A stretch of DNA of 64,000 nt from Acinetobacter vivianii (GTDB lineage Bacteria > Pseudomonadota > Gammaproteobacteria > Pseudomonadales > Moraxellaceae). Below the pieces are notes generated by a model that was given only the letters and a program-made list of their open reading frames with translations, did not search any database and was not told where the DNA came from. Position 1 is the first letter of the stretch, and each line of letters begins with the position of its first letter. The position numbers and the translations under genes were made by a program. Positions 34,676 through 45,590 of the stretch are shown here, piece by piece. The stretch covers positions 124,001 through 188,000 of the forward strand of contig NZ_BMDR01000006.1 of assembly GCF_014635885.1 (NCBI RefSeq), written 5' to 3'.

Positions 34676-37528
34676 ATGGATACCAGTGTGCTACCGATTA
34701 TTATCCTATTACCGCTCATACTCGGCACCACCCTTGTCTCACAATTGCAACGTATTTCACGGGGCGTGACGGCACTTGGGGCGATTGGCATCAGCCTTAG
34801 CTGTTTTATTTTACTTCTTACTCAGGCAGAAACGGTTCTTCAGGGCAATACCCTGCAACAAAGCTGGGACTGGCTTCCGCAGCTTGGAATCAATCTTAGT
34901 TTTCGCCTAGATGCATTAGGTTTATTGTTTGGTCTGCTGATTAGCGGTATCGGCACACTCATTTATATTTATGCCTATTATTATCTCAGCCCGAAGAACT
35001 CGCTCAGTAAACTCTATCAATTATTAATGCTGTTTATGGCAGCAATGCTCGGGATTTCACTCTCCAACAACCTGATCCTGTTATTGGTGTTTTGGGAGTT
35101 AACCAGTATTTCCTCTTTCCTGCTGGTTGGTTACTGGAGTCAGTATGATGCTGCCCAGCGTGGTGCCCGTATGGCTCTTACAATTACAGGAATGGGTGGT
35201 TTGGCAATGCTGGGGGGCTTTGTCTTACTGGGTCAAATCACAGGCACCTATCAAATTGATCAACTGGTGCTGATGAAAGATACCATTCAGCAACATGAGC
35301 TTTTTGTTCCGACCTTACTGTTAATTTTACTTGGGGCTTTCACCAAAAGTGCACAGTTCCCGTTTCACTTCTGGTTACCCAATGCCATGGCGGCACCCAC
35401 GCCTGTTTCGGCCTACCTGCATTCGGCAACAATGGTTAAGGCAGGGATTTTCCTGCTGGCACGTTTAGCGCCTATTTTTATTGGTGCTGCGCTATACCAC
35501 AACATCGTTACTTTTGTCGGTTTATTCACGTTGTGTATGGCCGCAGGTTTTGCGATTTTTAAAGAAGATCTCAAAGGGTTACTGGCTTATTCGACCATCA
35601 GTCATTTAGGTCTGATTGTCTGCTTACTCGGTATCGGTTCACCGCTCGCAGTTGCAGCGGCTGTATTCCACATCATTAACCATGCCACCTTTAAAGCGGC
35701 ATTGTTCATGATTGCAGGGATTATCGACCATGAAACGGGTACACGTGATTTACGTAAGCTCAGTGGCGTTTGGCAACTGCTTCCATTCACTGCCACTCTG
35801 ACCATGATCACCGCTGCATCTATGGCAGGCGTTCCACTGACCAATGGTTTCATCTCCAAAGAGATGTTCTTTACTGAATTACTGGCAAATCTATCTGGCC
35901 CAGTCATGGTGATCTCAGCGATCGTTGCGACCTTGGCAGGTATTTTTGCGGTGAGTTATTCGATTCGTCTGGTTCACGGTGTCTTCTTCGATGGCCCACT
36001 TGGTAAACAGGTTCCAAATAAAGATGCGCATGAACCACCATTAGGCATGCGCTTGCCTGCAATCATTCTTGCGACTTTGTGTATCTTGGTTGGTATCCTC
36101 CCTGCCCTACTCGCTGGCACGCTCGTGAATAGCGTAACGCGTGCAAGTCTGGCTCAACCTGAATTTGAAGGTGTGCATCTTGCGATTTGGCATGGGATTA
36201 ATGCACCGTTGCTAATGAGTGTGATTGCCTTGATTGGTGGGGCATTGTTCTATTTCGCACTAGCGAAAGACGGACGCATTCGCAAGATTGATCTTGATCC
36301 TCATTTGGGTAAATTTCAGGGCAGAGTCCTATTCGATCTATTCCTGAAACATTTACTGCTCAGCAGTCGCCGCATGAAGCAGACCACTGAAAATGGTTCT
36401 CTGCAAAGCTATCTGCTCTGGATTGTCCTCTTTAGTATTGTCATGGTGGCACTGCCGCTGTTGAATCAGGGACTCACCACAGGTACACGAGAGCTGACAC
36501 ATGCACCGTGGGTGGCTATCGTTTTATGGCTCACATTGTTCTCTGGTTGCTGGATGATGCTTTGGTTCCATCATGAACGAATCAAAGCGGTTCTAATCAG
36601 TGGTGCGGTTGGTTTAGTGGTGACCATGGTTTTCGTGACCATGTCTGCACCTGACCTTGCATTAACCCAAATTACCGTAGACGTTGTTACGACGGTTTTA
36701 CTGTTAATGAGTCTGTCGTTATTACCGCAACTGACGCCATATGAATCAAGTCGTTCACGTCGCTGGAGAGATGCAAGTCTGGCAATCGCAGGCGGTTTAG
36801 GGATTGGCTGGATTGCATGGTTGTTACTGACACGTGACCATAATTCAATTTCATGGTTCTTCATGCAACAGGCGATTCCACTTGGCGGTGGATCAAATGT
36901 CGTCAACGTTATCCTCGTGGACTTCCGTGGATTCGATACCTTCGGTGAAATCACCGTACTGGGCATCGCGGCAATTGGTGCGCTGTGCTTGATGGATGGC
37001 ATGCGTGCGCATGGCACGACCATGACACAAGGCCTGACTTATCGTTTTAACCCATCTCCACTGATGTTACGTATTACTGCGTCATGGATCTTGCCGCTTG
37101 CGCTTGTGGTGAGTGTGTATATTTTCATGCGCGGTCATAACCTTCCAGGTGGTGGCTTCATTGCAGGCTTAATTACCTCAATGGCCTTGGTAATCCAGTA
37201 CATCGTGCTGGGACAAGACCAGACTGAACAGATGATCAAAGCCAAATCTGGACGTCTTTATGAATTGTGGATTGGTTCTGGTTTAACCATTGCTGGTTTA
37301 ACTGGTATTGCAGCATGGTTCTGGGCACGTCCATTCCTCACCAGTGCACATATTTATGTGGAAGCACCTTTACTCGGAAAAATGCACCTTGCATCGGCTG
37401 TTGCCTTTGATACTGGTGTCTATATTACCGTTGTAGGGGCTGCCATGTTATTGATCTCGGTCTTGGGGGACTCACGTCACTCCAGTATGTCAGGCCCGAT
37501 CCCAAGTGGAGATAAAGAAAATGGTTAG
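34676..37528 (+). CDS. mnhA: Mrp-type Na+/H+ antiporter, fused subunit A/B
   Basis: 950 aa with about 20 or more membrane helices. The N-terminal half is NuoL/MrpA-like (HSATMVKAGIFLLARL near 250 and the conserved Lys of the proton channel). The C-terminal ~270 residues contain the MrpB domain (GHNLPGGGFIAGLITSMA). This A/B fusion is the group 2 (PhaAB-type) form. Together with the C-G subunits it makes one large secondary antiporter exchanging Na+, Li+ or K+ for H+, important for alkali and salt tolerance. The ATG has no clear Shine-Dalgarno sequence. First gene of a six-gene operon with overlaps or short gaps. Confidence 0.93.
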   Translation: MDTSVLPIIILLPLILGTTLVSQLQRISRGVTALGAIGISLSCFILLLTQAETVLQGNTLQQSWDWLPQLGINLSFRLDALGLLFGLLISGIGTLIYIYAYYYLSPKNSLSKLYQLLMLFMAAMLGISLSNNLILLLVFWELTSISSFLLVGYWSQYDAAQRGARMALTITGMGGLAMLGGFVLLGQITGTYQIDQLVLMKDTIQQHELFVPTLLLILLGAFTKSAQFPFHFWLPNAMAAPTPVSAYLHSATMVKAGIFLLARLAPIFIGAALYHNIVTFVGLFTLCMAAGFAIFKEDLKGLLAYSTISHLGLIVCLLGIGSPLAVAAAVFHIINHATFKAALFMIAGIIDHETGTRDLRKLSGVWQLLPFTATLTMITAASMAGVPLTNGFISKEMFFTELLANLSGPVMVISAIVATLAGIFAVSYSIRLVHGVFFDGPLGKQVPNKDAHEPPLGMRLPAIILATLCILVGILPALLAGTLVNSVTRASLAQPEFEGVHLAIWHGINAPLLMSVIALIGGALFYFALAKDGRIRKIDLDPHLGKFQGRVLFDLFLKHLLLSSRRMKQTTENGSLQSYLLWIVLFSIVMVALPLLNQGLTTGTRELTHAPWVAIVLWLTLFSGCWMMLWFHHERIKAVLISGAVGLVVTMVFVTMSAPDLALTQITVDVVTTVLLLMSLSLLPQLTPYESSRSRRWRDASLAIAGGLGIGWIAWLLLTRDHNSISWFFMQQAIPLGGGSNVVNVILVDFRGFDTFGEITVLGIAAIGALCLMDGMRAHGTTMTQGLTYRFNPSPLMLRITASWILPLALVVSVYIFMRGHNLPGGGFIAGLITSMALVIQYIVLGQDQTEQMIKAKSGRLYELWIGSGLTIAGLTGIAAWFWARPFLTSAHIYVEAPLLGKMHLASAVAFDTGVYITVVGAAMLLISVLGDSRHSSMSGPIPSGDKENG

Positions 37529-37889
37529 TATTGAATTTTTACTCGCTTCAGGGATTGGTTTATTAACCGCAACAGGTATTTATTTAATTCTACGTGCCAG
37601 AACGTTTCCTGTTGTGCTTGGCCTTGCCATGATTGGTTATGCGGTCAACCTGTTCCTGTTCGCAATGGGGCGCTTGCAAATTAACGCCCCTGCTGTTTTG
37701 ACGCAAGCCACTAAAGTCACCGATCCATTGCCACAGGCACTGGTCTTGACGGCTATTGTCATTGGCTTTGCAACCACAGCATTTATTGTGCAACTTGCCT
37801 TACGCAGCCGTTATGAATCAGGTACTGATCATGTCGACTCGAAAGAAGAACCCACCTTGACTTATGACCCACGTGAGGATGAGCCATAA
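37521..37889 (+). CDS. mnhC: Mrp antiporter subunit C
   Basis: 122 aa, NuoK-like, three membrane helices, ending in a charged tail (YDPREDEP). ATG 37521 is chosen: GGAG lies 9 nt upstream and it overlaps the subunit A stop by 8 nt. A GTG at 37506 would add five residues. Its stop overlaps the subunit D start in TAATG. NuoK-like subunits carry glutamates for proton transfer. Confidence 0.9.
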   Translation: MVSIEFLLASGIGLLTATGIYLILRARTFPVVLGLAMIGYAVNLFLFAMGRLQINAPAVLTQATKVTDPLPQALVLTAIVIGFATTAFIVQLALRSRYESGTDHVDSKEEPTLTYDPREDEP

Positions 37890-39700
37890 TGTTTGATTTT
37901 TATACTTTCTGGCACGCTCACGCTCCGATTATCAGTATTTTAATTCCGGCTTTTACCAGTTTTATCTTGCTCTTACTGGGTAATCCGGGTGCAGGTTCTT
38001 TAAAACGCGATTGGCGTCAACCTTGGCGTCGCGGTATCAGTCTGGGTTCAGCAATTTTAGGTCTGATCACCGCAATCAGTTATCTTGCGATTGCCAGTAC
38101 CGGCCAAATCACGGTTTATCAACTCAGTGAATGGTCTGCACCTTTTGGTATTGTTCTGGTTCTCGATCAACTCTCTGCATTTATGCTAGTGCTCACTTAT
38201 CTTCTTGCCGTACCTGTAATCTGGTTCGCAAGCGATAACTGGGACACGCGTGGACGCTATTTCCATACCATGGTGCATTTCCTGTTGATGGGAATCGCGG
38301 GTGCATTCCTCACAGGCGACTTGTTCAACTTATTCGTATTTTTTGAAATCCTGTTGATGGCTTCATATGTGTTGTTATTACACGGTCAAGGTCGTCCACG
38401 TTTTCAACTGGGTATTCACTACGTCACCATTAACCTGCTCGCCTCTGCCCTGTTCCTGATCGGTTTAGGGATGATCTATGGCAGTGTAGGTAGCTTAAAT
38501 ATGGCCGATGTCGGTCGTCTTGTACCGACCTTGGATGGTGATCAGCACAAACTTGCAATTGCAGGTGGTTTTTTACTGTTTGTGGTATTTGGTATTAAAG
38601 CAGCCATGCTCCCTGTCGGCTTCTGGTTACCAAAAACCTATGCCGTTGCCAGTACGCCTGTTGCAGCACTGTTTACCATTATGACCAAAGTCGGCATCTA
38701 CGCGATTTTACGTGTCAATGGAACCGTGTTTGATGATGCTATGGCACAGAGCATTTTCAAGAATTGCTTATTGGTCATAGGCTTAATTACTTCACTGTAT
38801 GGTGTGGTTGGCGCAATTGGTGCTGAACGTCTCCGTCGTTTTGTCGGCTTTATGGTGTTGTCATCGATTGGTACCTTGCTGATTGCAATTGCCATGTTCA
38901 ATACAGCAGCATGGGCTGCGGCACTCTATTATTTGGTACACAGTACCTTAATCGCAGCCGCATTCTATTTATTCTGTGGCTGGATGACATCACAACGTGG
39001 TTCTTTCAAAGATCATTTGAAAGTTGCACCTAAAATCAAACAGGAAAAAGCAGCAGCATTTACCTATTTCATCATTGCGTTAATGTTGGCTGGTTTACCA
39101 CCTTTCAGTGGTTTCTTGGGCAAAGTCTTTATTTTACAAGCCACAGCTGAAACGCCATATCAAGGCTGGATCATTGCAGTCATCTTGATTGTCAGCTTGC
39201 TCAGCATTATCGCGCTGACACGTGTTGGTTTTATTCTGTTCTGGCGCGCAACGCCTCCAGAAGAAGACCAGAAAGAAGCTGCTTATGCTGAATATCAGGC
39301 CTTACCTGAAGTTGCACCAAAACGTAATGACAAGGCGATCTACATCCTGCTTGCCAGCTTGATGGCCTATGTGGTTTTTGCTGCGCCAATACAAAGCTAT
39401 ACCACAGCAACTGCTCAGCAAATCCAGAACCATGCATTGTATAACCAGACCATTCTGAAAAATGATGCACAAGGTCGTCCAATCAGTGTTCAGCCTTATG
39501 ATCCAAGCTATTTGCCTGAAACTAAATATGGTGGTGAAGTAGAAGATCATAATGCAGTATTGATTCCGGATATTATTTCCAAGCCGACCTTACAAGGTGA
39601 ACATATTTCCGAATATAAACAGCGTCAAATCGCTGGGCAGGTTTTAGAAGCACCGACCATTCCAAATAACACGCAGTTAAAACCAATGGAGGATCACTAA
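37889..39700 (+). CDS. mnhD: Mrp antiporter subunit D
   Basis: 603 aa, NuoN/MrpD-like with about 14 helices. Conserved elements include LTGDLFNLFVFFEILLMASY (near 150) and GIKAAMLPVGFWLPKTYAVA (near 235, a Lys of the ion path). The C-terminal ~120 residues form a hydrophilic tail longer than in many MrpD proteins (ending TQLKPMEDH). Coupled to subunits C and E through overlapping stop/start codons. It forms part of the proton-translocating core. Confidence 0.92.
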   Translation: MFDFYTFWHAHAPIISILIPAFTSFILLLLGNPGAGSLKRDWRQPWRRGISLGSAILGLITAISYLAIASTGQITVYQLSEWSAPFGIVLVLDQLSAFMLVLTYLLAVPVIWFASDNWDTRGRYFHTMVHFLLMGIAGAFLTGDLFNLFVFFEILLMASYVLLLHGQGRPRFQLGIHYVTINLLASALFLIGLGMIYGSVGSLNMADVGRLVPTLDGDQHKLAIAGGFLLFVVFGIKAAMLPVGFWLPKTYAVASTPVAALFTIMTKVGIYAILRVNGTVFDDAMAQSIFKNCLLVIGLITSLYGVVGAIGAERLRRFVGFMVLSSIGTLLIAIAMFNTAAWAAALYYLVHSTLIAAAFYLFCGWMTSQRGSFKDHLKVAPKIKQEKAAAFTYFIIALMLAGLPPFSGFLGKVFILQATAETPYQGWIIAVILIVSLLSIIALTRVGFILFWRATPPEEDQKEAAYAEYQALPEVAPKRNDKAIYILLASLMAYVVFAAPIQSYTTATAQQIQNHALYNQTILKNDAQGRPISVQPYDPSYLPETKYGGEVEDHNAVLIPDIISKPTLQGEHISEYKQRQIAGQVLEAPTIPNNTQLKPMEDH

Positions 39701-40230
39701 TGCAAAAATCATCTTTGCTTGACCGTTGGTTCCCACATCCATTTGTGTCTGTTCTGATTTTCCTGAGCTGGCTAATGCTGGCTCACAGTCTGGATGCAAC
39801 TGATATTTTAATTGCCGTGATTCTGGCAGTCGGGATTGCACGTTTAGTGAGTCCATTTATTGCCAGAACACCACATATTCACTGGACGCCTGCCATTAAA
39901 CTGGTTTTTGTGGTGCTTTGGGATATCGTGATCTCTAATTTCCGTGTTGCTAAAATGGTACTCGGACCAATGGATCAATTGCATCCTAAATGGTATCGCG
40001 TTCCATTGGACACCGAGCACGAACAAGTGAATACCTTGCTGGCAATGATCATTACCACCACACCGGGTACGGTTTCGGCGGGCATTGATCAGGAACGTGG
40101 TGATATTCTGGTGCATGCGCTCAGTACCGATAATGCCGAGCTGGATATTCAGGACATCAAAAAGCGCTATGAAATACCTTTAATCGAAATCTTTGACGTG
40201 AAGATTACAGCAGAAGGAGCAACCAAATGA
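39700..40230 (+). CDS. mnhE: Mrp antiporter subunit E
   Basis: 176 aa with two or three N-terminal membrane helices. The MrpE signature (DIVISNFRVAKMVLGP, then TTTPGTVSAGID, and LVHALSTDN) is clear. MrpE is needed for full antiporter activity and complex assembly. Stop and start overlap with subunit F by 4 bp (ATGA). Confidence 0.9.
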   Translation: MQKSSLLDRWFPHPFVSVLIFLSWLMLAHSLDATDILIAVILAVGIARLVSPFIARTPHIHWTPAIKLVFVVLWDIVISNFRVAKMVLGPMDQLHPKWYRVPLDTEHEQVNTLLAMIITTTPGTVSAGIDQERGDILVHALSTDNAELDIQDIKKRYEIPLIEIFDVKITAEGATK

Positions 40231-40502
40231 CTATTTTACCTTATGCATTGGGTATTGGTTTAATTGCGATTACCATCTCCATGTTCATGTGTTTGATTCG
40301 TCTGATTGTCGGCCCTTCTGTGATTGACCGCTTGCTGGCACTGGATACACTCTTCCTGAATGCCACCTGTTTAATCGTGGTATTGGGCATTTATTGGGTC
40401 AGCACCAATTTATTTGAAGGCGCACTTCTGGTTGCAATGCTGGGCTTTGTTTCAACCGCTGCCCTTGCCCGCTATTTCACAACCGGTCACGTGATTGATT
40501 AA
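40227..40502 (+). CDS. mnhF: Mrp antiporter subunit F
   Basis: 91 aa with three helices; motif LIVGPSVIDRLLALDTL is diagnostic of MrpF/PhaF. The start is preceded by AAGGAGCAACCAAATG. It overlaps subunit E by 4 bp and lies 11 bp before subunit G. It is part of the small-subunit module thought to host the cation path. Confidence 0.9.
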   Translation: MTILPYALGIGLIAITISMFMCLIRLIVGPSVIDRLLALDTLFLNATCLIVVLGIYWVSTNLFEGALLVAMLGFVSTAALARYFTTGHVID

Positions 40503-40513
40503 GGAGCTCCAGC

Positions 40514-40888
40514 ATGCAATTGATTTTTGAGATTATCATTTCATTCTTTGTGGTGTTTGGCGCATTCTTTATGCTGGTCGGTTCGATCGGCATGATCCGC
40601 CTGCCAGACTTATTTATGCGTCTACACGCACCGACCAAATCCAGTACGCTGGGTCTCGGTAGCTTCCTGATCGCTGCGATGATCTTCTCAGCAACACAAG
40701 GCCGTTTCGGTTTTGCAGAGCTGCTGATTACTTTATTTGCATTTATCACTGCGCCAGTATCAGCGAATTTGATGGCCCAAGCAGCCATCCACTTACGTTT
40801 ACGCTCAACCAGTGGTGATGTACCAGAAGCGTTAAATCGCCCACTTCCTTGGCAACGCTATCGTCGTCATCCTTTGAAGAAAGATTAA
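40514..40888 (+). CDS. mnhG: Mrp antiporter subunit G
   Basis: 124 aa with three helices; signature VGSIGMIRLPDLFMRLHAPTK of MrpG. The C-terminal basic tail (RYRRHPLKKD) is cytoplasmic. The start has AGGAGCTCCAGC upstream. Last gene of the operon, followed by a strong bidirectional terminator. Confidence 0.9.
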   Translation: MQLIFEIIISFFVVFGAFFMLVGSIGMIRLPDLFMRLHAPTKSSTLGLGSFLIAAMIFSATQGRFGFAELLITLFAFITAPVSANLMAQAAIHLRLRSTSGDVPEALNRPLPWQRYRRHPLKKD

Positions 40889-40906
40889 CACTTTTATTCA
40901 GCGCAT

Positions 40907-40934
40907 AAAAAAGCCACCCGAAGGTGGCTTTTTT
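40907..40934. terminator. Bidirectional terminator between mrp operon and rbfA
   Basis: AAGCCACC-CGAA-GGTGGCTT, perfect 8-bp stem, flanked by A4 and T4 on the outer sides, so it works for both converging operons. Confidence 0.92.
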
Positions 40935-40942
40935 ATATCTGT

Positions 40943-41344
40943 TTACTTTTGTTCATCTTGCTCTTGTTCAGGCAGATCTTTAACCGCTTCAGCAATCAGA
41001 CCAAACATATAGTTACCATAGGCATTGGTCTTGTCGTAATGGAAACGCAATCTTGGCGTAATACGTGTCTTGATACGACGACTCAACTCATGACGCAGGA
41101 AACCAGATGCTTTATTCAAGACATCCAAGGTTTCTTTATTTGCAGCTTCACTTTGGTCATCACCAAGTTCACGGCCCATTACAGTGACATATACTTCAGC
41201 ATATCCCATATCTGCACTGACTTTCACGGCTGAGATGGTCACAAGACCACCCAGACGTGGATCTTTAAGCTCCTGACGGATAAGCTCGGACAACTCACGT
41301 TGTACCGAATCCGCCATGCGCTTTAAGCGTTGGCTACCCGCCAT
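40943..41344 (-). CDS. rbfA: 30S ribosome-binding factor RbfA
   Basis: 133 aa, KH-like fold. [30 protein letters not shown] at the N-terminus and the RLRFHYD stretch near residue 105 match RbfA. It assists late 30S subunit maturation and cold adaptation. The start overlaps the infB stop in TAATG. Last gene of rimP-nusA-infB-rbfA. Confidence 0.93.
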   Translation of the reverse strand: MAGSQRLKRMADSVQRELSELIRQELKDPRLGGLVTISAVKVSADMGYAEVYVTVMGRELGDDQSEAANKETLDVLNKASGFLRHELSRRIKTRITPRLRFHYDKTNAYGNYMFGLIAEAVKDLPEQEQDEQK

Positions 41345-44058
41345 TAAAGACTCCGTTTAATCAATTGAACATCATACACTTCGATCTTGTCTTGTGCCTT
41401 GATGTCTTTATAGCCTTTGACTGCAAGACCACATTCCATACCAGCACGAACTTCTTCAACTACTTCTTTATAGCGACGAAGAGATTCAAGCTCGCCTTGG
41501 AACACAACCACGTCATCACGTAATACGCGAATTGGCTTGTTACGGTGCAATACACCTTCAAGTACCATACAGCCTGCTGCTGCACCAAACTTACTTGAGT
41601 GGAATACTTCACGCACTTCAGCAACACCCAAGATTGTCTCACGGTGTTCAGGTGCAAGCTTACCGCTCATTGCAGCTTTCACATCGTCAATCAATTGATA
41701 GATGATGCTGTAGTAACGAATATCGATACCATCTTGGTCAGCTTTTTGACGTGCTGTATTGTCCGCACGTACGTTGAAGCCTAGCAATACTGCTTCTGAA
41801 GATTCAGCCAACGTTACGTCTGACTCGGTGATTGCACCTACGCCAGAACCGATTACACGGACTTTAACTTCATCAGTTGCAAGCTCATCAAGTGCAACAT
41901 GCAATGCTTCCAAAGTACCACGTACGTCAGTTTTGAGTACCACGTTAACTGTTGGAACATCTTTTTTGCCCATTGATGCCATGATGTTTTCAAGACGCAT
42001 CGAGCTTGCGCGCTCAAGACGTTTTTGACGTTCACGGTCTGCACGAGCATCAGCAACTTCACGTGCTTTCTTCTCGTCATTAACAACAAGAACTTCGTCA
42101 CCCGCCATTGGCGCTTCTGGTAAACCTAAGATTTCTACAGGAATTGATGGACCGGCAGAAGTGATACGTTGACCATTTTCATCTGACATTGCACGTACAC
42201 GACCATACGATGAACCTGCCAATACAAGGTCACCAATGTTCAATGTACCGTTTTGTACAAGAATCGACGTTACTGCACCACGGCCTTTATCAACACGTGC
42301 TTCAATTACAACACCTTGTGCCGCACCTTCAGCAGAAGCTTTAAGCTCCATCAATTCAGATTGAATCAGGATCAGGTCAAGTAAACCATCGATACCTTCA
42401 CCAGAGTGTGCAGATACTTTAGCGATTGGAACATCACCGCCCCACTCTTCAGGTACGATACCTTTGGTGGTCAATTCGTTTAATACGCGATCTGGATCAG
42501 CTGATTCTTTATCCATTTTGTTGATTGCAACAATGATTGGCGTACCAGCAGCACGCGCATGGTCAATTGCTTCAGCTGTTTGTGGCATTACACCATCATC
42601 AGCAGCAACAACAAGTACCACGATATCAGTTGCTTTCGCACCACGTGCACGCATAGATGTAAACGCTGCGTGTCCCGGTGTATCTAAGAAAGTAATAATG
42701 CCTTTCTCAGTTTCAACATGGTAAGCACCAATGTGCTGAGTAATACCACCCGCTTCGCCCGCTGCCACTTTAGAGCGACGGATACGATCCAGTAATGACG
42801 TTTTACCATGGTCAACGTGACCCATGATTGTAACGACTGGTGGACGAGTTGTTTGCTCACCACGTGCTTCTTCAGCTGCAACCAATAAGTTATCTTCTGC
42901 TTGTGTATCAGAAACTAATACTGGGTTGTGACCCAATTCTTCAACGACAAGTACAGCGGTATCTTGATCAATCGCTTGGTTCTGAGTAACAAGCTCACCC
43001 ATTTTCATGAGAGTCTTGATGACTTCACGAACTTTAACAGCCATTTTCTGTGCAAGATCGGCAACAATGATTTTCTCACCGATCTCTACATCATAAACCT
43101 GTTTCTTCACAGGCTTTTCAAAACCATGCTTGTTGGCTTGGCTTGTTTTCAAGCCGCGCTTGTGGTGGCTCTTGCTAAAGCTTTGTTCAGACTGAGCATC
43201 GCCACCACGACCGCCTTTCTTACCACCACGTGGGTTTGCAGTCGCGCCACCGCGTTTGATTTCACGGTCTTCCTTATTGAAAGAATCTTCATATGCCTGA
43301 CCAACAAGACCAGCAGCTAAAGGTGAGTCATCAATCACACGAATGGTTGCAGTTGCATCATCATTTGAATATTTTGATGCCATCTGACGCATTTGCTCAA
43401 GCGTACGTTGCTGCGCTTCTTCAGCTGCTTTACGACGTACTGCTTCTTCAGTCGCTTTCAACTGAGCAGTTTGCTCTTCACGTGCTTTTTTCTGTTCTGG
43501 TGTTTCTGTAGGGCGAACAACAGGGGCTTTAATGACCTTGTCGCTATTACGCTTTTTCACCACAACAGCTGCTTTCGCAGTAGTTTGACCTGAACTATCA
43601 GAAGTATGCGCTGCACGCATTGCTTCTAATGTTGCATTTGCTTTTTGTTCAGCGCTATGACGAGCTTTTTGATCTGCTTCATCACGTACTTTTTGTTCAG
43701 CACGTACTTTAGCATCTGCTTCTACACGCGCTTTTGCTTCAGCTGCAAGTAACTCTGGATTTGGCTTAGCAAAAACTTGTTTCTTGCGAACTTCAACATT
43801 AATGCTTTTTGCTTTACCTGAAGTACTTGTAACTTTAGCAGTACTCGTTGTTTTACGTTTCAACGCAATCTTTCCTGTGTTACCACTTTCCTGACCATGT
43901 ACTTTTTTCAAGTGATTGACCAAAGTATCTTGCTGTTCAGTGGTAATAATGTCATCTGCTTTACGCTGTGGTAAGCCTGCTTCGCGAACCTGTTCCAGGA
44001 GTTTCTCTACAGGACGTTCTACACTGAGTGCTAACTCTTGAATCGACTTGTCCGTCAT
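41344..44058 (-). CDS. infB: Translation initiation factor IF-2
   Basis: 904 aa. An N-terminal IF2_N domain ([18 protein letters not shown]), a long Ala/Lys/Glu-rich linker of variable sequence (about 90-300), then the G domain: G1 [13 protein letters not shown]3 DTPGHAAF and G4 NKMDK. C-terminal domains bind fMet-tRNA. IF-2 recruits initiator tRNA to the 30S subunit. The two initiator tRNA genes lie upstream of the same operon region. nusA precedes it by 10 bp. Internal in-frame starts may produce shorter isoforms as in E. coli. Confidence 0.96.
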   Translation of the reverse strand: MTDKSIQELALSVERPVEKLLEQVREAGLPQRKADDIITTEQQDTLVNHLKKVHGQESGNTGKIALKRKTTSTAKVTSTSGKAKSINVEVRKKQVFAKPNPELLAAEAKARVEADAKVRAEQKVRDEADQKARHSAEQKANATLEAMRAAHTSDSSGQTTAKAAVVVKKRNSDKVIKAPVVRPTETPEQKKAREEQTAQLKATEEAVRRKAAEEAQQRTLEQMRQMASKYSNDDATATIRVIDDSPLAAGLVGQAYEDSFNKEDREIKRGGATANPRGGKKGGRGGDAQSEQSFSKSHHKRGLKTSQANKHGFEKPVKKQVYDVEIGEKIIVADLAQKMAVKVREVIKTLMKMGELVTQNQAIDQDTAVLVVEELGHNPVLVSDTQAEDNLLVAAEEARGEQTTRPPVVTIMGHVDHGKTSLLDRIRRSKVAAGEAGGITQHIGAYHVETEKGIITFLDTPGHAAFTSMRARGAKATDIVVLVVAADDGVMPQTAEAIDHARAAGTPIIVAINKMDKESADPDRVLNELTTKGIVPEEWGGDVPIAKVSAHSGEGIDGLLDLILIQSELMELKASAEGAAQGVVIEARVDKGRGAVTSILVQNGTLNIGDLVLAGSSYGRVRAMSDENGQRITSAGPSIPVEILGLPEAPMAGDEVLVVNDEKKAREVADARADRERQKRLERASSMRLENIMASMGKKDVPTVNVVLKTDVRGTLEALHVALDELATDEVKVRVIGSGVGAITESDVTLAESSEAVLLGFNVRADNTARQKADQDGIDIRYYSIIYQLIDDVKAAMSGKLAPEHRETILGVAEVREVFHSSKFGAAAGCMVLEGVLHRNKPIRVLRDDVVVFQGELESLRRYKEVVEEVRAGMECGLAVKGYKDIKAQDKIEVYDVQLIKRSL

Positions 44059-44068
44059 CTATTATCTC

Positions 44069-45553
44069 CTAGTTAAACCATGATTCACGTGCTTTCATGA
44101 TTAACTGACCCGCTTTGTCATGACCTAAACCTTCGATATCAGAAATATCGTCAGTTGCCTGGTCTGCCAAATCATCAACAGTAACCACACCACGCGCCGC
44201 CAATGCATACGCAATCTCAGTTGTCATACCTTCCATACCGAGAAGTTCTGCACTTGGCTCTTGAATATTTTCTTGCTGTTTCAATGCATCCGTCAAAGCA
44301 GCTTCTTTCGCACGACTCTGTAGCAATTCAACCAAATCAGCTTCAAGCTCGATTTCGTCAAATGTTTCAGCTGGAACGTAAGCAATCTCTTCTAATGAAG
44401 TGAAGCCCATTTCAACCAATGCCATTGCCAAGTCTTCTTCAATATCAAGACGTGTAATAAACATGTCTAAATATTGCTGTGCTTCATTTTGCTGACGAGC
44501 ACGATACTCTTCTTCTAACATCATGTCGAGTTTATAACCCGTCAATTCAGATGCTAAACGAACATTTTGCCCTTGCGAACCAATTGCACGCGCTAACTGA
44601 TCATTGGTCGCAAAGATGATGTCAGCACTACGTGCATCTTCATCAAGGACAATACCTGATACATCAGCTGGCTCTAACGCACTTGCGATATATTGTGCTG
44701 GATCATCAGACCACACCACCACATCAATACGCTCACCGTTCAACTCTTGCTGTACAGCCTGGATACGTGTACCACGCATACCAATACATGCACCTACTGG
44801 GTCAATACGATGGTCATTGGTTTTCACTGCAATTTTAGCACGAACACCCGGTTGACGCGCTGCTGCTTTAATTTCGATGATTTCTTCAGAAATTTCTGGA
44901 ATTTCTTTCTTCATCAATGCAATCAGCATTTCAGGACGTGCGCGAGACAATAATAATTGTGCGCCACGACCTTCACGGTTTACATTGTACAAAATTGCAT
45001 TGATACGCTGTTTAGGACGTAAAATTTCTTTGTGAATGGTTTCTTCACGCGCCAAGTAAGCTTCAGCGTTGTCACCAAGATCAATGATAAAGCCATCTTT
45101 GGTTTGCTTTTTCACTTCACCGTAAATCAACTCACCGACTTTAGATTCATACGCATCTGCAACCAATGCACGCTCTGCTTCACGAATCTTCTGTACGATC
45201 ACTTGTTTAGCGATTTGCGCAGCAATACGACCAAACTCGATTGATTCAACTTCAAGCTCACGCACATCGCCGATTGACCATTTCGCAGGGTCTACATCAG
45301 AAATTGCGTCTTGGCATGCTGGCATTTCATGATCTTCATCCGCAACAACTGTCCATTGACGGAAGGTACGGTAATCACCAGTTTTACGATCAATCTCAAC
45401 ACGGAGTTGAGCTTCTTCAGAATGTGTGCCTTCGTAAAACTTTTTCTTCGTTGCCGCAACAAGTGCTTGCTCTAACGCTTGGAAGATCGCTTCACGACTA
45501 ACACCTTTTTCATTACTAACCGTTTCTGCAACGGTAAGAATTTCGCGGCCCAT
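44069..45553 (-). CDS. nusA: Transcription termination/antitermination factor NusA
   Basis: 494 aa. The order is N-terminal RNA-polymerase-binding domain, S1 domain (GELIYGEVKKQTKDGFIIDL), two KH domains (GACIGMRGTRIQAV, AIGSQGQNVRLAS) and two acidic C-terminal helix-hairpin-helix repeats. It controls pausing, termination and antitermination. It lies 37 bp after rimP. Length is typical of the gammaproteobacterial form. Confidence 0.96.
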   Translation of the reverse strand: MGREILTVAETVSNEKGVSREAIFQALEQALVAATKKKFYEGTHSEEAQLRVEIDRKTGDYRTFRQWTVVADEDHEMPACQDAISDVDPAKWSIGDVRELEVESIEFGRIAAQIAKQVIVQKIREAERALVADAYESKVGELIYGEVKKQTKDGFIIDLGDNAEAYLAREETIHKEILRPKQRINAILYNVNREGRGAQLLLSRARPEMLIALMKKEIPEISEEIIEIKAAARQPGVRAKIAVKTNDHRIDPVGACIGMRGTRIQAVQQELNGERIDVVVWSDDPAQYIASALEPADVSGIVLDEDARSADIIFATNDQLARAIGSQGQNVRLASELTGYKLDMMLEEEYRARQQNEAQQYLDMFITRLDIEEDLAMALVEMGFTSLEEIAYVPAETFDEIELEADLVELLQSRAKEAALTDALKQQENIQEPSAELLGMEGMTTEIAYALAARGVVTVDDLADQATDDISDIEGLGHDKAGQLIMKARESWFN

Positions 45554-45590
45554 AAGTCACCTACCGATTTCTTATAAAATTAAGTTAATA